In this document: positions 1-8,976 of the stretch, in pieces | Layout: every line of letters starts with the position of its first letter | Numbering within the stretch: the first letter of the stretch is position 1 | Source: CAWARU01 sp963784575 | GTDB lineage: Bacteria > Pseudomonadota > Gammaproteobacteria > UBA6186 > Azoamicaceae | DNA: 64,000 bases | Direction of reading: 5' to 3' | Assembly (NCBI GenBank): GCA_963784575.1 | Contig: CAWARU010000002.1 | Location: 1-64,000, forward strand | Notes under the pieces: model-generated | Databases searched by the model: none | The model's input: only the letters and a program-made list of their open reading frames with translations | What the model was told of the DNA's origin: nothing | Program-made: the position numbers and the translations under genes

Positions 1-28
1 ACTCATTTTCCTGGGAAGGACGCTGGGC

Positions 29-451
29 ATGGAGATCCTGGGGATCGGCACCGACATCGTCGAATGCCCGCGGATCGGCAAGATGATCGAGCAGTACGGC
101 GAGCTATTCCTGCGGCGGGTTTACACGGCCCGGGAGGTTCGCTACTGCCAGTCGAGGAAGCACGCGATCGAGCACTTCGCGGGCCGGTGGGCGGCCAAGG
201 AGGCGATTCTCAAGGCCATGGGCACCGGCTGGAGCCGGGGCATCTCCTGGACCGACATCGAGGTGCGGATCGGCGAGTCTGGACAGCCGCAGGTCATGGT
301 GGGCGGCATCGCCAAGGAGGTCGCTCGCGAGCGCGGGATCGCCGACATCCTGATCTCCATCTCCCACTGCCGCACTTACGCCACGGCGTACGCGATCGCC
401 CTGGCTCAGAAGGCGCCTCCATCGACGGCCCCACCTGCTGAGGAGGGTTGA
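29..451 (+). CDS. acpS: Holo-[acyl-carrier-protein] synthase
   Basis: This enzyme transfers 4'-phosphopantetheine from CoA to a serine of acyl carrier protein and so activates fatty acid synthesis in the cytosol. The 140-residue protein opens with GIGTDIVE (residues 5-12), whose Asp9 is the expected Mg ligand. It has the second family motif RWAAKEAILKAMGTG (53-67), with Glu58 as the other metal ligand, and ISHC near residue 111. Length matches the AcpS family of about 120-140 residues; the last 12 residues are a Pro/Ala-rich tail. The start gives the motif at the usual distance from the N terminus. It converges on topA. Family assignment is secure. Confidence 0.95.
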   Translation: MEILGIGTDIVECPRIGKMIEQYGELFLRRVYTAREVRYCQSRKHAIEHFAGRWAAKEAILKAMGTGWSRGISWTDIEVRIGESGQPQVMVGGIAKEVARERGIADILISISHCRTYATAYAIALAQKAPPSTAPPAEEG

Positions 452-533
452 GCCGGTCGGGAGCGGAAGGTCAGTGAAACGGGCCCAACCTGCCGGACCG
501 CTCGGGATCCGGACAGATCCGGCCCGGGCATCC

Positions 534-3185
534 TCAGGCGCCCATGACGGCGGTGATTTTTTCCTGTGTGGCCTCGCTGGGCTCCTTGGTTCCCTTGCAC
601 TTGGGGTACTTGGAGCAGCCGAGGAAGTAGCCGCGACGGCCGCGGCGGACGACCATGGTGCTGCCGCAATCATCACAGGTTTCCCCGACTTCGATGGCCT
701 TCATGTCGGCAGCCGGGGATGCGGGGGCGGCGGGGGCCAGCTCGGCAAGCTGTTCCTTGAGCTCGTCCGGGACGGGCGCCGTGCCGCGGCACTTGGGATA
801 GCCGGTGCAGCCGAGGAACGGCCCACGGCGGCCCTGGCGCACGGCCAAAGGCTTGCCGCACTTCTCGCACTTCACATCGATCTTGACCGTCTGCACCGGC
901 TTGCCCGCGCTGTCCACCGGCAGGATGTTGCGGCACTTGGGATAGCCGGTGCAGCCGAGGAACGGCCCACGCGGACCCTGGCGCAGGGCCATCAGCTTGC
1001 CGCATTTCTCGCAGACGTGCTCGGTCTCGACACGGGACGGCACGGGGTTGCCCTGCGCGTTGATGTCGCACGATTCCGTGCAATCGGGATACCCCGAGCA
1101 CGACAGGAATTTCTCGCCCCGCTTGTTCTCGCGGATCAAGAGCGGCTTGCCGCACTTGGGGCAGGCGTGCTCGCTGGCGACGGCTTCGGCCCGCGGCTGC
1201 CCTCCCAGCGGCCGGGTCGCCTTGCAATCGGGATACTTCGAGCAGCCCAGGAACTGGCCGGTCCTGCCGAACTTCAGCACCATCGGCGCACCGCAGAGGT
1301 GGCAGACCTCGCTGGTAGGAATCAGTACCCGCTCCATCTGGGCTTGCGCCGTCTTGAGCGCATCCTGGAATGGATAGTAGAACTCGTCGAGCACCTTGAC
1401 CATGTCTTGCTTGGCGGTCGCGATGTCGTCGAGCTCGTCTTCCATGTGGGCAGTGAACTTCAGGTCGAGGATCTTGGGGAAATGCGTGACCAGCAAGTCG
1501 GTGACCACCATGCCCAGCTCGGTGGCGAAGAATCGCCGTTCCTTTTGTTCGACGTAGAGCCGGTCCTGGATCGTCTGGATGATCGGGGCATAAGTGCTCG
1601 GCCGGCCGATGTTCTCCTTCTCCAGGGCCTTGATCAAAGTCGCCTCGCTGTACCGGGGCGGCGGCTGGGTAAAGTGCTGGGTGGCGTCGAGCGCGTGCAG
1701 ATCGAGTGTCTGGCCCACGGCGAGCGCCGGCAAGAGTTCGTCCTCGATTTTTCCGCCGGGCGGCCAGACCCTGCGGTGGCCGTCGAACTTGAGCACCTTG
1801 CCCTGGGCCTTGAACAACCCCGGACCGGCGGTGATGCCCACGTCGGTCACGGTGAAGACGGCGGGCGCCATCTGGCTGGCGACGAATCGCGAGTAGATCA
1901 ACTGGTAGAGCCGGAACTGGTCGTGGCCGAGCTGGCTCTTGATCGTCTCGGGTGTCAGCTTCAGGTCGGTGGGCCGGATGGCCTCGTGGGCCTCCTGCGC
2001 GTTCTTGCCGGCGGCATAGCGGATCGGCTTGGACGGCAGGTACTTCTCTCCGTACTTGGTCGCGATCAGGTCGCGCACCGATTGCATCGCTTCTTGCGAG
2101 ACGCTGAGGCTGTCGGTTCGCATGTAGGTGATCAGTCCGACCGGACCGGAGCCGTCCACGTCGATGCCCTCGTAGAGCTCCTGCGCGACCTTCATGGTCC
2201 GCTTGCTGGCGAACCGCATGCGGATCGCCGCCTGCTGCTGCAGCGTGCTGGTCTTGAACGGGGGATCAGCCTTGACGGGCTTGTCGGCCTCATCGACTCG
2301 CGAGACGACATAACTGGCCGAGGCCAGCTCGTCGCGGATCTTGCGGGCGTCGGCCTCGGCACTGGCCGCAAACTTGGCGCCGTGGTATTCGGCCAGAGCG
2401 GCCTGAAACCTGTCGGAGTCGGCCTTGGCCCCGGTCGGGCTGACCGTCGCGGTGATCTTCCAGAACTCTTCGGTGACGAAGGCGCGGATCTCGCGTTCGC
2501 GGTCCACGATCAGGCGGACGGCCACCGACTGGACGCGGCCGGCGCTGAGGTTGCGCGCGACCTTGCTCCAGAGCAGGGGGCTGAGCTGATAGCCGACGAA
2601 TCGGTCGAGGAACCGGCGCGCTTGCTGGGCGTTGACCATATCCATGTTGAGCGGCCCGACATGGCCAAAGGCGTCCTTGACGGCGCGTTCGGTGATTTCA
2701 TGAAAAGTGACGCGGCGTACCCGATCGTCGGAAATGTCAAGGGCCTGCTGCAGGTGCCAGGCGATCGCCTCGCCCTCGCGGTCGGGGTCGGTCGCCAGGA
2801 AGACGACGTCGGCCCGAGCGGCCTCGCGCTGCAGCTCGGTCACGGTGTTTTTCTTGGCCGGGACGATTTCATAGGAGGGCGAGTAACCATGCGCCACATC
2901 CAGGCCGAGCTTGCGCTTGGGAAGGTCGCGAACGTGACCCATGCTCGCCTTGACGACGTATTTTGGGCCCAGGAACTTGTTGATCGACTTGGCCTTCTTG
3001 GGACTTTCGACGATGACCAGGGAGTGGTCTCCGCTGCCGCGTGCAGGCACCTCGCCCGCCCCGGCCTTGGGACGCGGGCCCTTGGGCGAGCGGGACGTCG
3101 ATCCGGTCGTCGCACGCTTGCGCGGAGCGGGTTTCGTGGGGATTCCGTTTCCACTGGTTGTCGTTGCTGCGGACTTTCTTGCCAC
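534..3185 (-). CDS. topA: DNA topoisomerase I (type IA)
   Basis: The enzyme relaxes negatively supercoiled DNA by single-strand cleavage and passage. The 883-residue protein has a basic Ser/Thr/Pro-rich N-terminal extension of about 50 residues, a Toprim domain starting at SLVIVESPKKAK (55-66), the metal motif DPDREGE (133-139) and the active-site segment GLITYMRTDS with catalytic Tyr354. The C terminus carries five four-cysteine zinc ribbons from about residue 627 onward, each of the form CxxCG...FLGCxxYPxC; Escherichia coli TopA has fewer of these. Multiple zinc ribbons are common in planctomycete TopA. A very long ORF lies antisense to this gene and is a GC-rich shadow. Confidence 0.96.
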   Translation of the reverse strand: MARKSAATTTSGNGIPTKPAPRKRATTGSTSRSPKGPRPKAGAGEVPARGSGDHSLVIVESPKKAKSINKFLGPKYVVKASMGHVRDLPKRKLGLDVAHGYSPSYEIVPAKKNTVTELQREAARADVVFLATDPDREGEAIAWHLQQALDISDDRVRRVTFHEITERAVKDAFGHVGPLNMDMVNAQQARRFLDRFVGYQLSPLLWSKVARNLSAGRVQSVAVRLIVDREREIRAFVTEEFWKITATVSPTGAKADSDRFQAALAEYHGAKFAASAEADARKIRDELASASYVVSRVDEADKPVKADPPFKTSTLQQQAAIRMRFASKRTMKVAQELYEGIDVDGSGPVGLITYMRTDSLSVSQEAMQSVRDLIATKYGEKYLPSKPIRYAAGKNAQEAHEAIRPTDLKLTPETIKSQLGHDQFRLYQLIYSRFVASQMAPAVFTVTDVGITAGPGLFKAQGKVLKFDGHRRVWPPGGKIEDELLPALAVGQTLDLHALDATQHFTQPPPRYSEATLIKALEKENIGRPSTYAPIIQTIQDRLYVEQKERRFFATELGMVVTDLLVTHFPKILDLKFTAHMEDELDDIATAKQDMVKVLDEFYYPFQDALKTAQAQMERVLIPTSEVCHLCGAPMVLKFGRTGQFLGCSKYPDCKATRPLGGQPRAEAVASEHACPKCGKPLLIRENKRGEKFLSCSGYPDCTESCDINAQGNPVPSRVETEHVCEKCGKLMALRQGPRGPFLGCTGYPKCRNILPVDSAGKPVQTVKIDVKCEKCGKPLAVRQGRRGPFLGCTGYPKCRGTAPVPDELKEQLAELAPAAPASPAADMKAIEVGETCDDCGSTMVVRRGRRGYFLGCSKYPKCKGTKEPSEATQEKITAVMGA

Positions 3186-3437
3186 GGTATCGTCCTACCT
3201 ATCCTCTTCCGATTCCACTGTTTCGGTCGATCCTTCTCGACCTGCACGAACGCGGTGCCCTGGGGCGATTGAGGTTGCCCTGGGAAGCAATCCTGGTACG
3301 ATTACGTGTGGGCCGCCCATGATCAGACCCCGCGTCCTTTCTCAATAGCGACATAGCTAGGGTATCGGGGCGTGTCAAGAGGGGGGTGCATGTAGCCACT
3401 ACCCCGACGGCCTGTTTTGCCACCACCGAGGAACCCC

Positions 3438-5323
3438 ATGCCGTTTGAGGTCTTTCGCCGCCATCAGCGCAAGCTCTTAGCGATTTTTGCCATCATGGCG
3501 ATGTTCGGATTTGTCGTCTCCGACAGCTTGCCCAGGCTGCTCAACTCGAATCCGGGCGGTCGCGACCAGAGGGTCGCGGAGCTCTACGGCAAGTCCGTCT
3601 ACCGGAGCCAGCTCAATGATATGTTCCGGCAGCGAAACCGGGCGAATCTTTTTGTTTCCGGCCTGGGCCAGTTCATGACCCGGGAGGTCTTTGGCGGACT
3701 CAAGCAGCGGGACCTGGTTGACGCCATGATCCTTCAGCACGAGGCCGACCGGTTGAACATTCCCGCCACTGCCGAGATCGGGCGGGAATGGTTGAGGCAG
3801 ATCACCGGCGGCCGGATGAACGGGGAGCTGTTCAACGTCCTCTTCAGCCGGTTCAGCAACGATGTCAGCGAGGAGCACCTGCTCGCCGACATCGCCAACC
3901 AGGTCCGCCTACGCAAGGTTCGCCTGCTTCCGGGTTACCCGGTCGTGACGCCTTACGACGTCTACCGCTCGTACCGCGACCAGAATGAGCGGGTCGGGGC
4001 CAAGATCGTCGCAATACCCGTCGATTCGTTTCTCTCCAGGATCCCCGAGCCGGCGGCCAGCGAGGTTCAGGCGCTCTACGACAGATACAAGGACGTGCTA
4101 CCAGACCCCACCAGCGAGACGCCCGGGTTCAAGGTCCCGCGGCGGGTCCAGCTCGAGGTCCTGTCGCTCGACGGCAACGCCCTGGCCAGAGGCCTGCGCG
4201 ACAAGGTCACGGAGGCCGAGCTTCGGTCTTACTACGAGAATCACAAGTCAGAGTTCGAGGTTCCCTCGGAACTGCCCGCGGACCTCTTCGCCGACCAGCC
4301 CGACCTCACGCCACCTATCATTCAGGCGTTCTCCGAGGTGCGCGACATGCTGGCTCCGAGACTCGCGGAGGAGAAAGCCCAGTCCGAGATCCTCGACAAG
4401 TTCACGCGGATTAAGGAAGCCGAGATGATCCCGTTTGCCGACAAGTACTTAGCCGCGCTCGATGAGCAGGAGGAAGCCAAGAAACAGGGCAACGGCCCCA
4501 GCGTGGTCCTGCCCACGCCGCGGGACCTCAAGGCGATTGCCGATCGCGAGGGTCTCAATTACGAGAAAACCCCCTTGCTCTCGCGCAGGATGTCGAGCGG
4601 CTCGGACAGATTTCCACTGCCGAGGTCGGCCTGACGCCGCTGAGCGGCGGCCGCAAGTTCGTCAACGAGATGTTCGACCCCAAGACCGGACTCCATGAGC
4701 CGATCGAGTTGACCGACGTCCTGGGCACTCGCTTCCTGGTGCGCAAGGTCAAGGACGAGCCGCCGCATGTTCCCACTCTGGAACAGGTTCGCTCCGAGGT
4801 CATCGTCGCCTGGAAGATGGCCCAGGCCCGCCCGCTCGCGGAGCGGGCGGCCAGCGAGCTGGCCAGCCAGATCAAGGCCAAGGGGGCAACTCTCAAGGAC
4901 CCCAGGGTCAACGGTTTTCGCGTGGAGAGCATTCCTCCCATCACGCGATCCCAGACGAGCTTGATGCCGACATCAATGTTCGAGCCCAGCCCCGTCGTCG
5001 AGACCCCCATTCCCGCTGTGCCGCAAGCTGGGGAAGCGTTCCGCGACGCCTACTTCGGTCTCCAGGCGGGGTCGGTGGACGTGGCGCCCAATCAGCCCAG
5101 GACCGTCTACTACGTCCTGACCCTGGACCGACGCGAGCCGGCAAGTTTCCGCGCGCTCTATGCATCCAACGGCGACGAGTATCGTTACAAGAGCATGGCC
5201 CGTGAGCAGGCTTCCAGGCAGCAGGACGAGCAGTGGATGGGCTGGCTCCGCCAGCAGGCCGGGCTGAAGCCGGACTGGATTCCTCCCGACGAGGCCAAGA
5301 AAGACGAGGCGGCCAGGGGCTAG
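3438..5323 (+). CDS. SurA/PpiC-like membrane-anchored peptidyl-prolyl isomerase, frameshifted
   Basis: This is probably a periplasmic foldase anchored in the inner membrane. The N terminus MPFEVFRRHQRK is followed by a single hydrophobic segment (about residues 14-30), then a SurA-N-like helical region with the conserved beginning 'ELYGKSVYRSQLNDM'. The C-terminal half resembles a parvulin-type region. The reading frame breaks at a C5 run at 4570-4574. Adding one C joins ...NYEKTP to LALAQDVERLGQ without loss, giving about 629 residues. I prefer ATG 3438, which has GAGG upstream, over an in-frame TTG at 3417. The stop codon lies inside the target-site duplication of the adjacent MITE. The break is likely a sequencing indel; a real pseudogene is the alternative. 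Confidence 0.72.
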
Positions 5324-5547
5324 AGACAATACCGTTGAATTAGCTGTAACCTACTGTCGCGGTGGAGATTGCGAATTCGTCCCCCCCTTGCGAAGGGGGG
5401 GGTAGGGGGGGTGATTTTCCGGCCGAGGCCCGTGGGATCGCCTCCCCCAGGTATCCCCCTGTATCCCCCCTTCGTAAGGGGGGAATAATTGGAAGCTCTG
5501 TTCCGGACGTATCTTACGGCTAGTTCAACGGTATTGGGGCTAGAGAC
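5316..5547. mobile_element. MITE with 18-bp terminal inverted repeats and 12-bp target duplication
   Basis: The element spans 5328-5535. Its left end, AATACCGTTGAATTAGCT, is mirrored by GGCTAGTTCAACGGTATT at the right end, with near-perfect complementarity. Directly outside both ends lies the same 12-mer GGGGCTAGAGAC (5316-5327 and 5536-5547), which is a textbook target-site duplication. The interior encodes nothing and holds C-run/G-run palindromes of the type CCCCCTTCGTAAGGGGG. It inserted at the stop codon of the upstream foldase gene, leaving the coding sequence intact. Being without a transposase, it must be moved in trans. A 12-bp duplication is compatible with IS4-like transposases, but that link is inference. 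Confidence 0.8.
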
Positions 5548-5565
5548 CGCGGGTCAGGCGGCCCG

Positions 5566-6474
5566 TCACGACGGCGATCCAGACGCGGATGCCAGCTTGG
5601 CCAGGAACGGATCGAGCGCTTCCAGGAACAACGCGGGGCGCTCGACGTGCGGCATGTGCCCGCAGTCGGGGATGATGGCAAGCCGGCTATCGCGCACCCG
5701 GCGCACAGCCTCGTGCGCGTGGGCGACCGGGATGATTTGATCGGAGTCTCCCCACACAATCAAGGTGGGCACAGTTAAATCCGACAGCCGGTCGAGCACG
5801 ATCTCACTTTGTCCCTGGTAATCGATTACGGACCGGGACACTGCGAGCTGGTCCTCGAGCAGCCCGGGACGCATGCCGAGCCAGAACTGATCCAGATACC
5901 ACTCCGCCGGGACCTGTTCCGGATGGGCGAAGCATCCGCCGGCGCGCCCTCCCAGGCGCTGAAGCTGGCCAGGTGGCGTGAGCGCCCAGAGAATAGACCA
6001 CTCACCAAGACCGGGGAGCGTCAGCAGCGTCAAGACCGCGTTCAACTCCCGTCCGAGCCCCGCGCTGGCGACCAAGGCCAAGCCACGCACTCGCTCAGCA
6101 CGGTCGTTCAGTGCCATCTCAAGGGCGGCCAGTCCCCCCAGCGAATGCCCGATGAGCACTGCGCGCTGAATCTGGACCGCGTCCAGGAAGTCGGCCACGA
6201 ACGATCCGTACCATCCCGCCACGTATTTTCCTGCCACCAGGTCCGATTTCCCCGAACCCGGCAAGTCGGGAGCCAGGACCGAGAATCGCTCCGCCAGTCG
6301 GGGCATGACCCAGCGCCACGCCCAGGCGCTTTCTCCCCCGCCATGGAGCAAGACCAGCGTGATGTCCTGGCCCGGGTCTGCCAGTGGGCCTGCCGAAAGA
6401 TAATGAGTGCACAGGTGATTGACCTGCACCGTGTGGCTCTTGATGTTCATGGCGCCTTGATCTTGCGACGGCAC
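5566..6474 (-). CDS. Alpha/beta hydrolase
   Basis: This is a serine hydrolase of the alpha/beta fold whose substrate cannot be told from sequence. The 302-residue protein shows the oxyanion segment LLHGGGESAWAW (42-53), the nucleophile elbow GHSLGG with Ser111, the acid in WGDSDQIIP (Asp245) and the catalytic histidine in PDCGHMPHVERP (His273). A cap-like insertion lies between about residues 135 and 225. The start could also be the second methionine at 6450 (MNIKSHTV), since neither start has a clear ribosome binding site. No signal peptide is seen, so it is likely cytosolic. Close relatives include epoxide hydrolase-like and MhpC-like esterases. Confidence 0.9.
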   Translation of the reverse strand: MPSQDQGAMNIKSHTVQVNHLCTHYLSAGPLADPGQDITLVLLHGGGESAWAWRWVMPRLAERFSVLAPDLPGSGKSDLVAGKYVAGWYGSFVADFLDAVQIQRAVLIGHSLGGLAALEMALNDRAERVRGLALVASAGLGRELNAVLTLLTLPGLGEWSILWALTPPGQLQRLGGRAGGCFAHPEQVPAEWYLDQFWLGMRPGLLEDQLAVSRSVIDYQGQSEIVLDRLSDLTVPTLIVWGDSDQIIPVAHAHEAVRRVRDSRLAIIPDCGHMPHVERPALFLEALDPFLAKLASASGSPS

Positions 6475-6768
6475 GGGAGATGTTGGTTACTCGGGGCTGC
6501 TCTGCTGAGACTGCCGATCCGCCTCGATGGCAGATGATCAATTATCCTCGTTTTCGAGCGATTGAGGAAGAGAACATTCAATCGTTGATCAGCTTTCCGG
6601 ACCCTGAGCTATCCGGCGCCGCGACCATGACCCGCCCCCAACAAGTCTCGTCAGATTGGATGCTATCATTGACAAAACGGACGAGGAGGCTTGACGTGTC
6701 GTGCAGAAAATATAGCATCCGGTATACACGGGATGAGCAGCCTTTTCTCAAGGACGAGGAAACCCCCG

Positions 6769-6990
6769 ATGATCAGCTCCAACTACTTTGAGCGTCTGGT
6801 CACGTCCGTCAACAGAATCGCCCGCCACGCGTATTATCCGGGCATCGATGAAGCCATCGAGCAGTGCCTCGAGGATATCGATGAGCTGATGCACGCGGGA
6901 CGCATCACAGCCGAAGAACGGGAGGCACTGCGCATCGTTCTCCTCGGCATGACGTTCCATGCGTCAAACAATACGTCGAACGCGGCCTGA
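6769..6990 (+). CDS. Small conserved-looking hypothetical protein
   Basis: I do not recognise the family of this 73-residue protein. It starts MISSNYFERLVTSV and is predicted to be almost entirely helical and acidic, with a segment rich in Glu/Asp (EAIEQCLEDIDELMHAG) and a helix EEREALRIVLLGMTFHA. I chose ATG 6769 because AGGACGAGG sits just upstream at good spacing. A longer frame from 6691 would run through the leader region. It stands alone between the hydrolase, which is read away from it, and a long repeat-rich gap. It could be a small regulatory or toxin-antitoxin-like protein, but nothing shows that. Confidence 0.6.
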   Translation: MISSNYFERLVTSVNRIARHAYYPGIDEAIEQCLEDIDELMHAGRITAEEREALRIVLLGMTFHASNNTSNAA

Positions 6991-7086
6991 GCCACCCTTT
7001 TCTATCAATGAGACGACAAAGTGCTAAGAAACCGCCGGAAGGCCTAGTGTGGGGCATCGCAGCCCATCCGAAATACAAACGCCTCT

Positions 7087-7520
7087 AACCACAGAGCGAC
7101 CCCATCCTTGGATGGGAGTTACCCCCGAGAGAACACGGAGAGAATTCCACGCAGGTCCGCGACAGACATCCATTCAGATCTGGAATCATTTGATCCCCTC
7201 GGTCAACTGCCGGACGTTGAAATTGATCAAGAGACCAACCGGGCAGCCGGAGAGCTTGAGGTAATACCCTGGCACCGAAGAAGCTCATACTAACCCGACG
7301 CGCCAGCGAGGGGAGTGCCTCAGAGCCCTCGCTGGCGCGTCGGGTTAGTATGTGCAAGGATGCGAAACTTTCTTGCCGGGGTAATATGAGAGAATCTGTG
7401 CCTCATGGATCGCAGTCAGTTCCTACACGGCCTTCAACTTCCATCATGGTCCCTTCCTTCGGGTTTCTCTGTGTTTTTCTCTCAGTGTTCTCCGGGCACC
7501 CGAAGGGTCGCTCTGTGGTT
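7087..7520. repeat. Degenerate inverted-repeat element in a 760-bp gene-free gap
   Basis: The gap 6991-7752 contains no convincing gene. The 16-mer AACCACAGAGCGACCC at 7087-7102 recurs as its exact reverse complement at 7505-7520. The similarity continues inward imperfectly with GAGAACAC-type runs on both sides. It looks like the ends of an old mobile or repeat element. A different 121-bp MITE at 7264-7384 is nested inside it. No target duplication is obvious. Confidence 0.5.
7262..7386. mobile_element. 121-bp TA-flanked MITE, copy 1
   Basis: The element 7264-7384 is flanked by TA on both sides and is essentially identical to the copy at 20514-20634. Its ends are imperfect inverted repeats (ATACCCTGGCACCGAAG against TTACCCCGGCAAGAAAG on the other strand). 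Its centre is a long hairpin in which ACTAACCCGACGCGCCAGCG pairs with the same sequence on the other strand around a short loop. TA duplication suggests mobilisation by an IS630/Tc1-mariner-like transposase (inference). Short ORFs on it, with a LTRRASEG-type peptide, are artefacts of the hairpin. Confidence 0.78.
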
Positions 7521-7752
7521 CCATGATCTTCATGTCTTCCTGAATCATCTCCGAGGTTTGGTGCCACGACCCCGTGCTTCGGTCGGGGAAGTCTAGCGCC
7601 GAACAGCTCACCGCAAAGGTTTACCATCTGGTCGGTTGCGCTACCATGGCCGATCCTACCAGGCCGAGCGGTCCTTTTAGCCCTGTGTCGTGTCGTTGTT
7701 TTCTATCGTCTCAGACGCTCGCTCACTTTAATCGCAACTGACCACCGGCTAT

Positions 7753-8304
7753 TCAAAGCGCCGCCTCCGCCACCACGATCAGGCAGACCCAGGCGAGCGG
7801 CCACGTGACCAGCAAGCCCACGGCCACTTGATGGGTCCAGGAAACGGAGTCGCGACCTTGCGGGCGGATGCGTGGCCCGAACAAGCGCAAGACCAGTCCA
7901 GCCGCCAGCGGCACCAGACCAAACAGGATCGTATCACTGAACCTGAAGCTATGCAGCCGGATCGGGAGAATGAAGACGCCCATGATGATCCAGTAAACCC
8001 CGATCAGCAGCCAGGCCATCTCGGCCCAGGTGCGCGCGGTCGCAGTGGCGGGCTGGGCAGATTGTTTACTGGCCAGGTGCACGGGGCGTGCGTGCCTGTG
8101 TCGCAGCAGGATCAGTGGCCCGCTCATCGCCAGACCAAGCCACATGTAAAACCCGACGGCGAACAGGCCCAGGGCCGGCGAGACGCTGCCCTGAGGCCAG
8201 AAGGCACGGAACAGGACCGCCGCGAGGCCATAACCGACGACCATCGCAGCCATATCGATGAGTTGAATCCGGAACTGAGGCTTGCCCGCTTGACTCGCGC
8301 TCAT
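7753..8304 (-). CDS. Hypothetical multi-pass membrane protein
   Basis: I do not recognise the family. The 183-residue protein has an N terminus MSASQAGKPQFRIQLI and then hydrophobic segments at about residues 16-35, 42-66, 93-113, 123-141 and 158-180, so four or five membrane passes with short loops. A basic, His/Arg-containing loop (RHRHARP) lies near residue 70. An operon partner may have been lost: directly upstream a short membrane-type C-terminal remnant (8387-8469) ends where a MITE begins. Confidence 0.65.
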   Translation of the reverse strand: MSASQAGKPQFRIQLIDMAAMVVGYGLAAVLFRAFWPQGSVSPALGLFAVGFYMWLGLAMSGPLILLRHRHARPVHLASKQSAQPATATARTWAEMAWLLIGVYWIIMGVFILPIRLHSFRFSDTILFGLVPLAAGLVLRLFGPRIRPQGRDSVSWTHQVAVGLLVTWPLAWVCLIVVAEAAL

Positions 8305-8386
8305 GGGAAGACACCACCTCTCGCATCCAGGACTGCGTGGCAGACCGATTGTACGATTGACCCGTCGATCCGCGGGCTGCGTCAGC

Positions 8387-8469
8387 TCAGCTCAGGACGA
8401 CCATGCCCAGCCCGCACTGAATCGGCCAGGCGATCGCAAGGATCAGGCCGACCCGATTGGTCCACGGGG
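8387..8469 (-). pseudogene. C-terminal remnant of a membrane protein cut by a MITE
   Basis: Reading leftward from the MITE edge, the frame gives about 28 residues, APWTNRVGLILAIAWPIQC followed by GLGMVVLS and a stop. This looks like one transmembrane helix. Upstream of the MITE (8874-8970) no matching reading frame continues, so if a gene was here most of it is gone. Evidence is limited to hydrophobic character and the abrupt boundary. Confidence 0.25.
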
Positions 8470-8873
8470 CTGAGCTGGTAAAAAGTTGGTCTTGCACAAG
8501 CTGGGCTTTCATCCCGATTTCGTTGCGCCCTTTTCCCCCCCCTTGCGAAGGGGGGGTAGGGGGGGTGGTCGCGGCACGACCAGTCACAAGGTCTTCCCAT
8601 GCTCTCTCCCTCTCAGTCCTTTCGCATCTCTCTCGCGAGGCGAGAAGAATCGTTTTCGCATTCCAAGGCTCCCGCATCACCCCCCCTGCCCCCCCTTCGC
8701 AAGGGGGGGATTTAATGGTGCCCCCTTCGCAAGGGGGGGATTTAATGGTGCCCCCTTCGCAAGGGGGCGAAAGTGATCGCTCGCTCGCGACGTCCTTCCA
8801 TCGCGCGCAACAAAAACACGCGTCTCGAAACCGTCCCTCCAGCTCAGTCAACACCAACTTTTCACCGGCTCAG
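8470..8873. mobile_element. 404-bp MITE, copy A
   Basis: The ends are 21-bp inverted repeats: CTGAGCTGGTAAAAAGTTGGT at 8470-8490 and its near-complement at 8853-8873. The interior is non-coding and includes C-run/G-run palindromes built around CCCCCTTGCGAAGGGGG. A second copy at 21497-21838 lies in the opposite orientation and shares long stretches, such as the segment around CAAGGTCTTCCCATGCTCTC. No target duplication is visible for this copy. It occupies most of the gene-free gap 8305-8976. Confidence 0.78.
8691..8770. repeat. 30-bp tandem repeat inside MITE copy A
   Basis: The unit begins CCCCCTTCGCAAGGGGGG and ends ATTTAATGGTG. It occurs twice in full (8691-8720, 8721-8750) with a third partial copy to 8770. 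Each unit is a self-complementary hairpin, so expansion by slippage is plausible. Copy B of the MITE lacks this expansion, which explains most of the length difference between the copies. Confidence 0.75.
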
Positions 8874-8976
8874 TCGCGCTTTGCCTCGGTCTGCCCAAAC
8901 CGCGTCCATTGACGTATGATAAGACAAGTTTTCTGGATATCCGGCACGAGCGGCTTCCGTCAATGAGGTGAGAAGC

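Noticed and set aside
474..3272. Long plus-strand frame of 932 residues opposite topA
   Set aside because: It is antisense to a clear topoisomerase, has no domains, and is the usual shadow frame in GC-rich coding DNA.
7085..7357. Small ORFs with LTRRASEG-type peptides here and at 20260-20607
   Set aside because: They are translations of the MITE hairpin.
8691..8770. Possible CRISPR array from regular 30-bp repeats
   Set aside because: The repeats are contiguous, without spacers, and lie inside a MITE; no cas genes are near.
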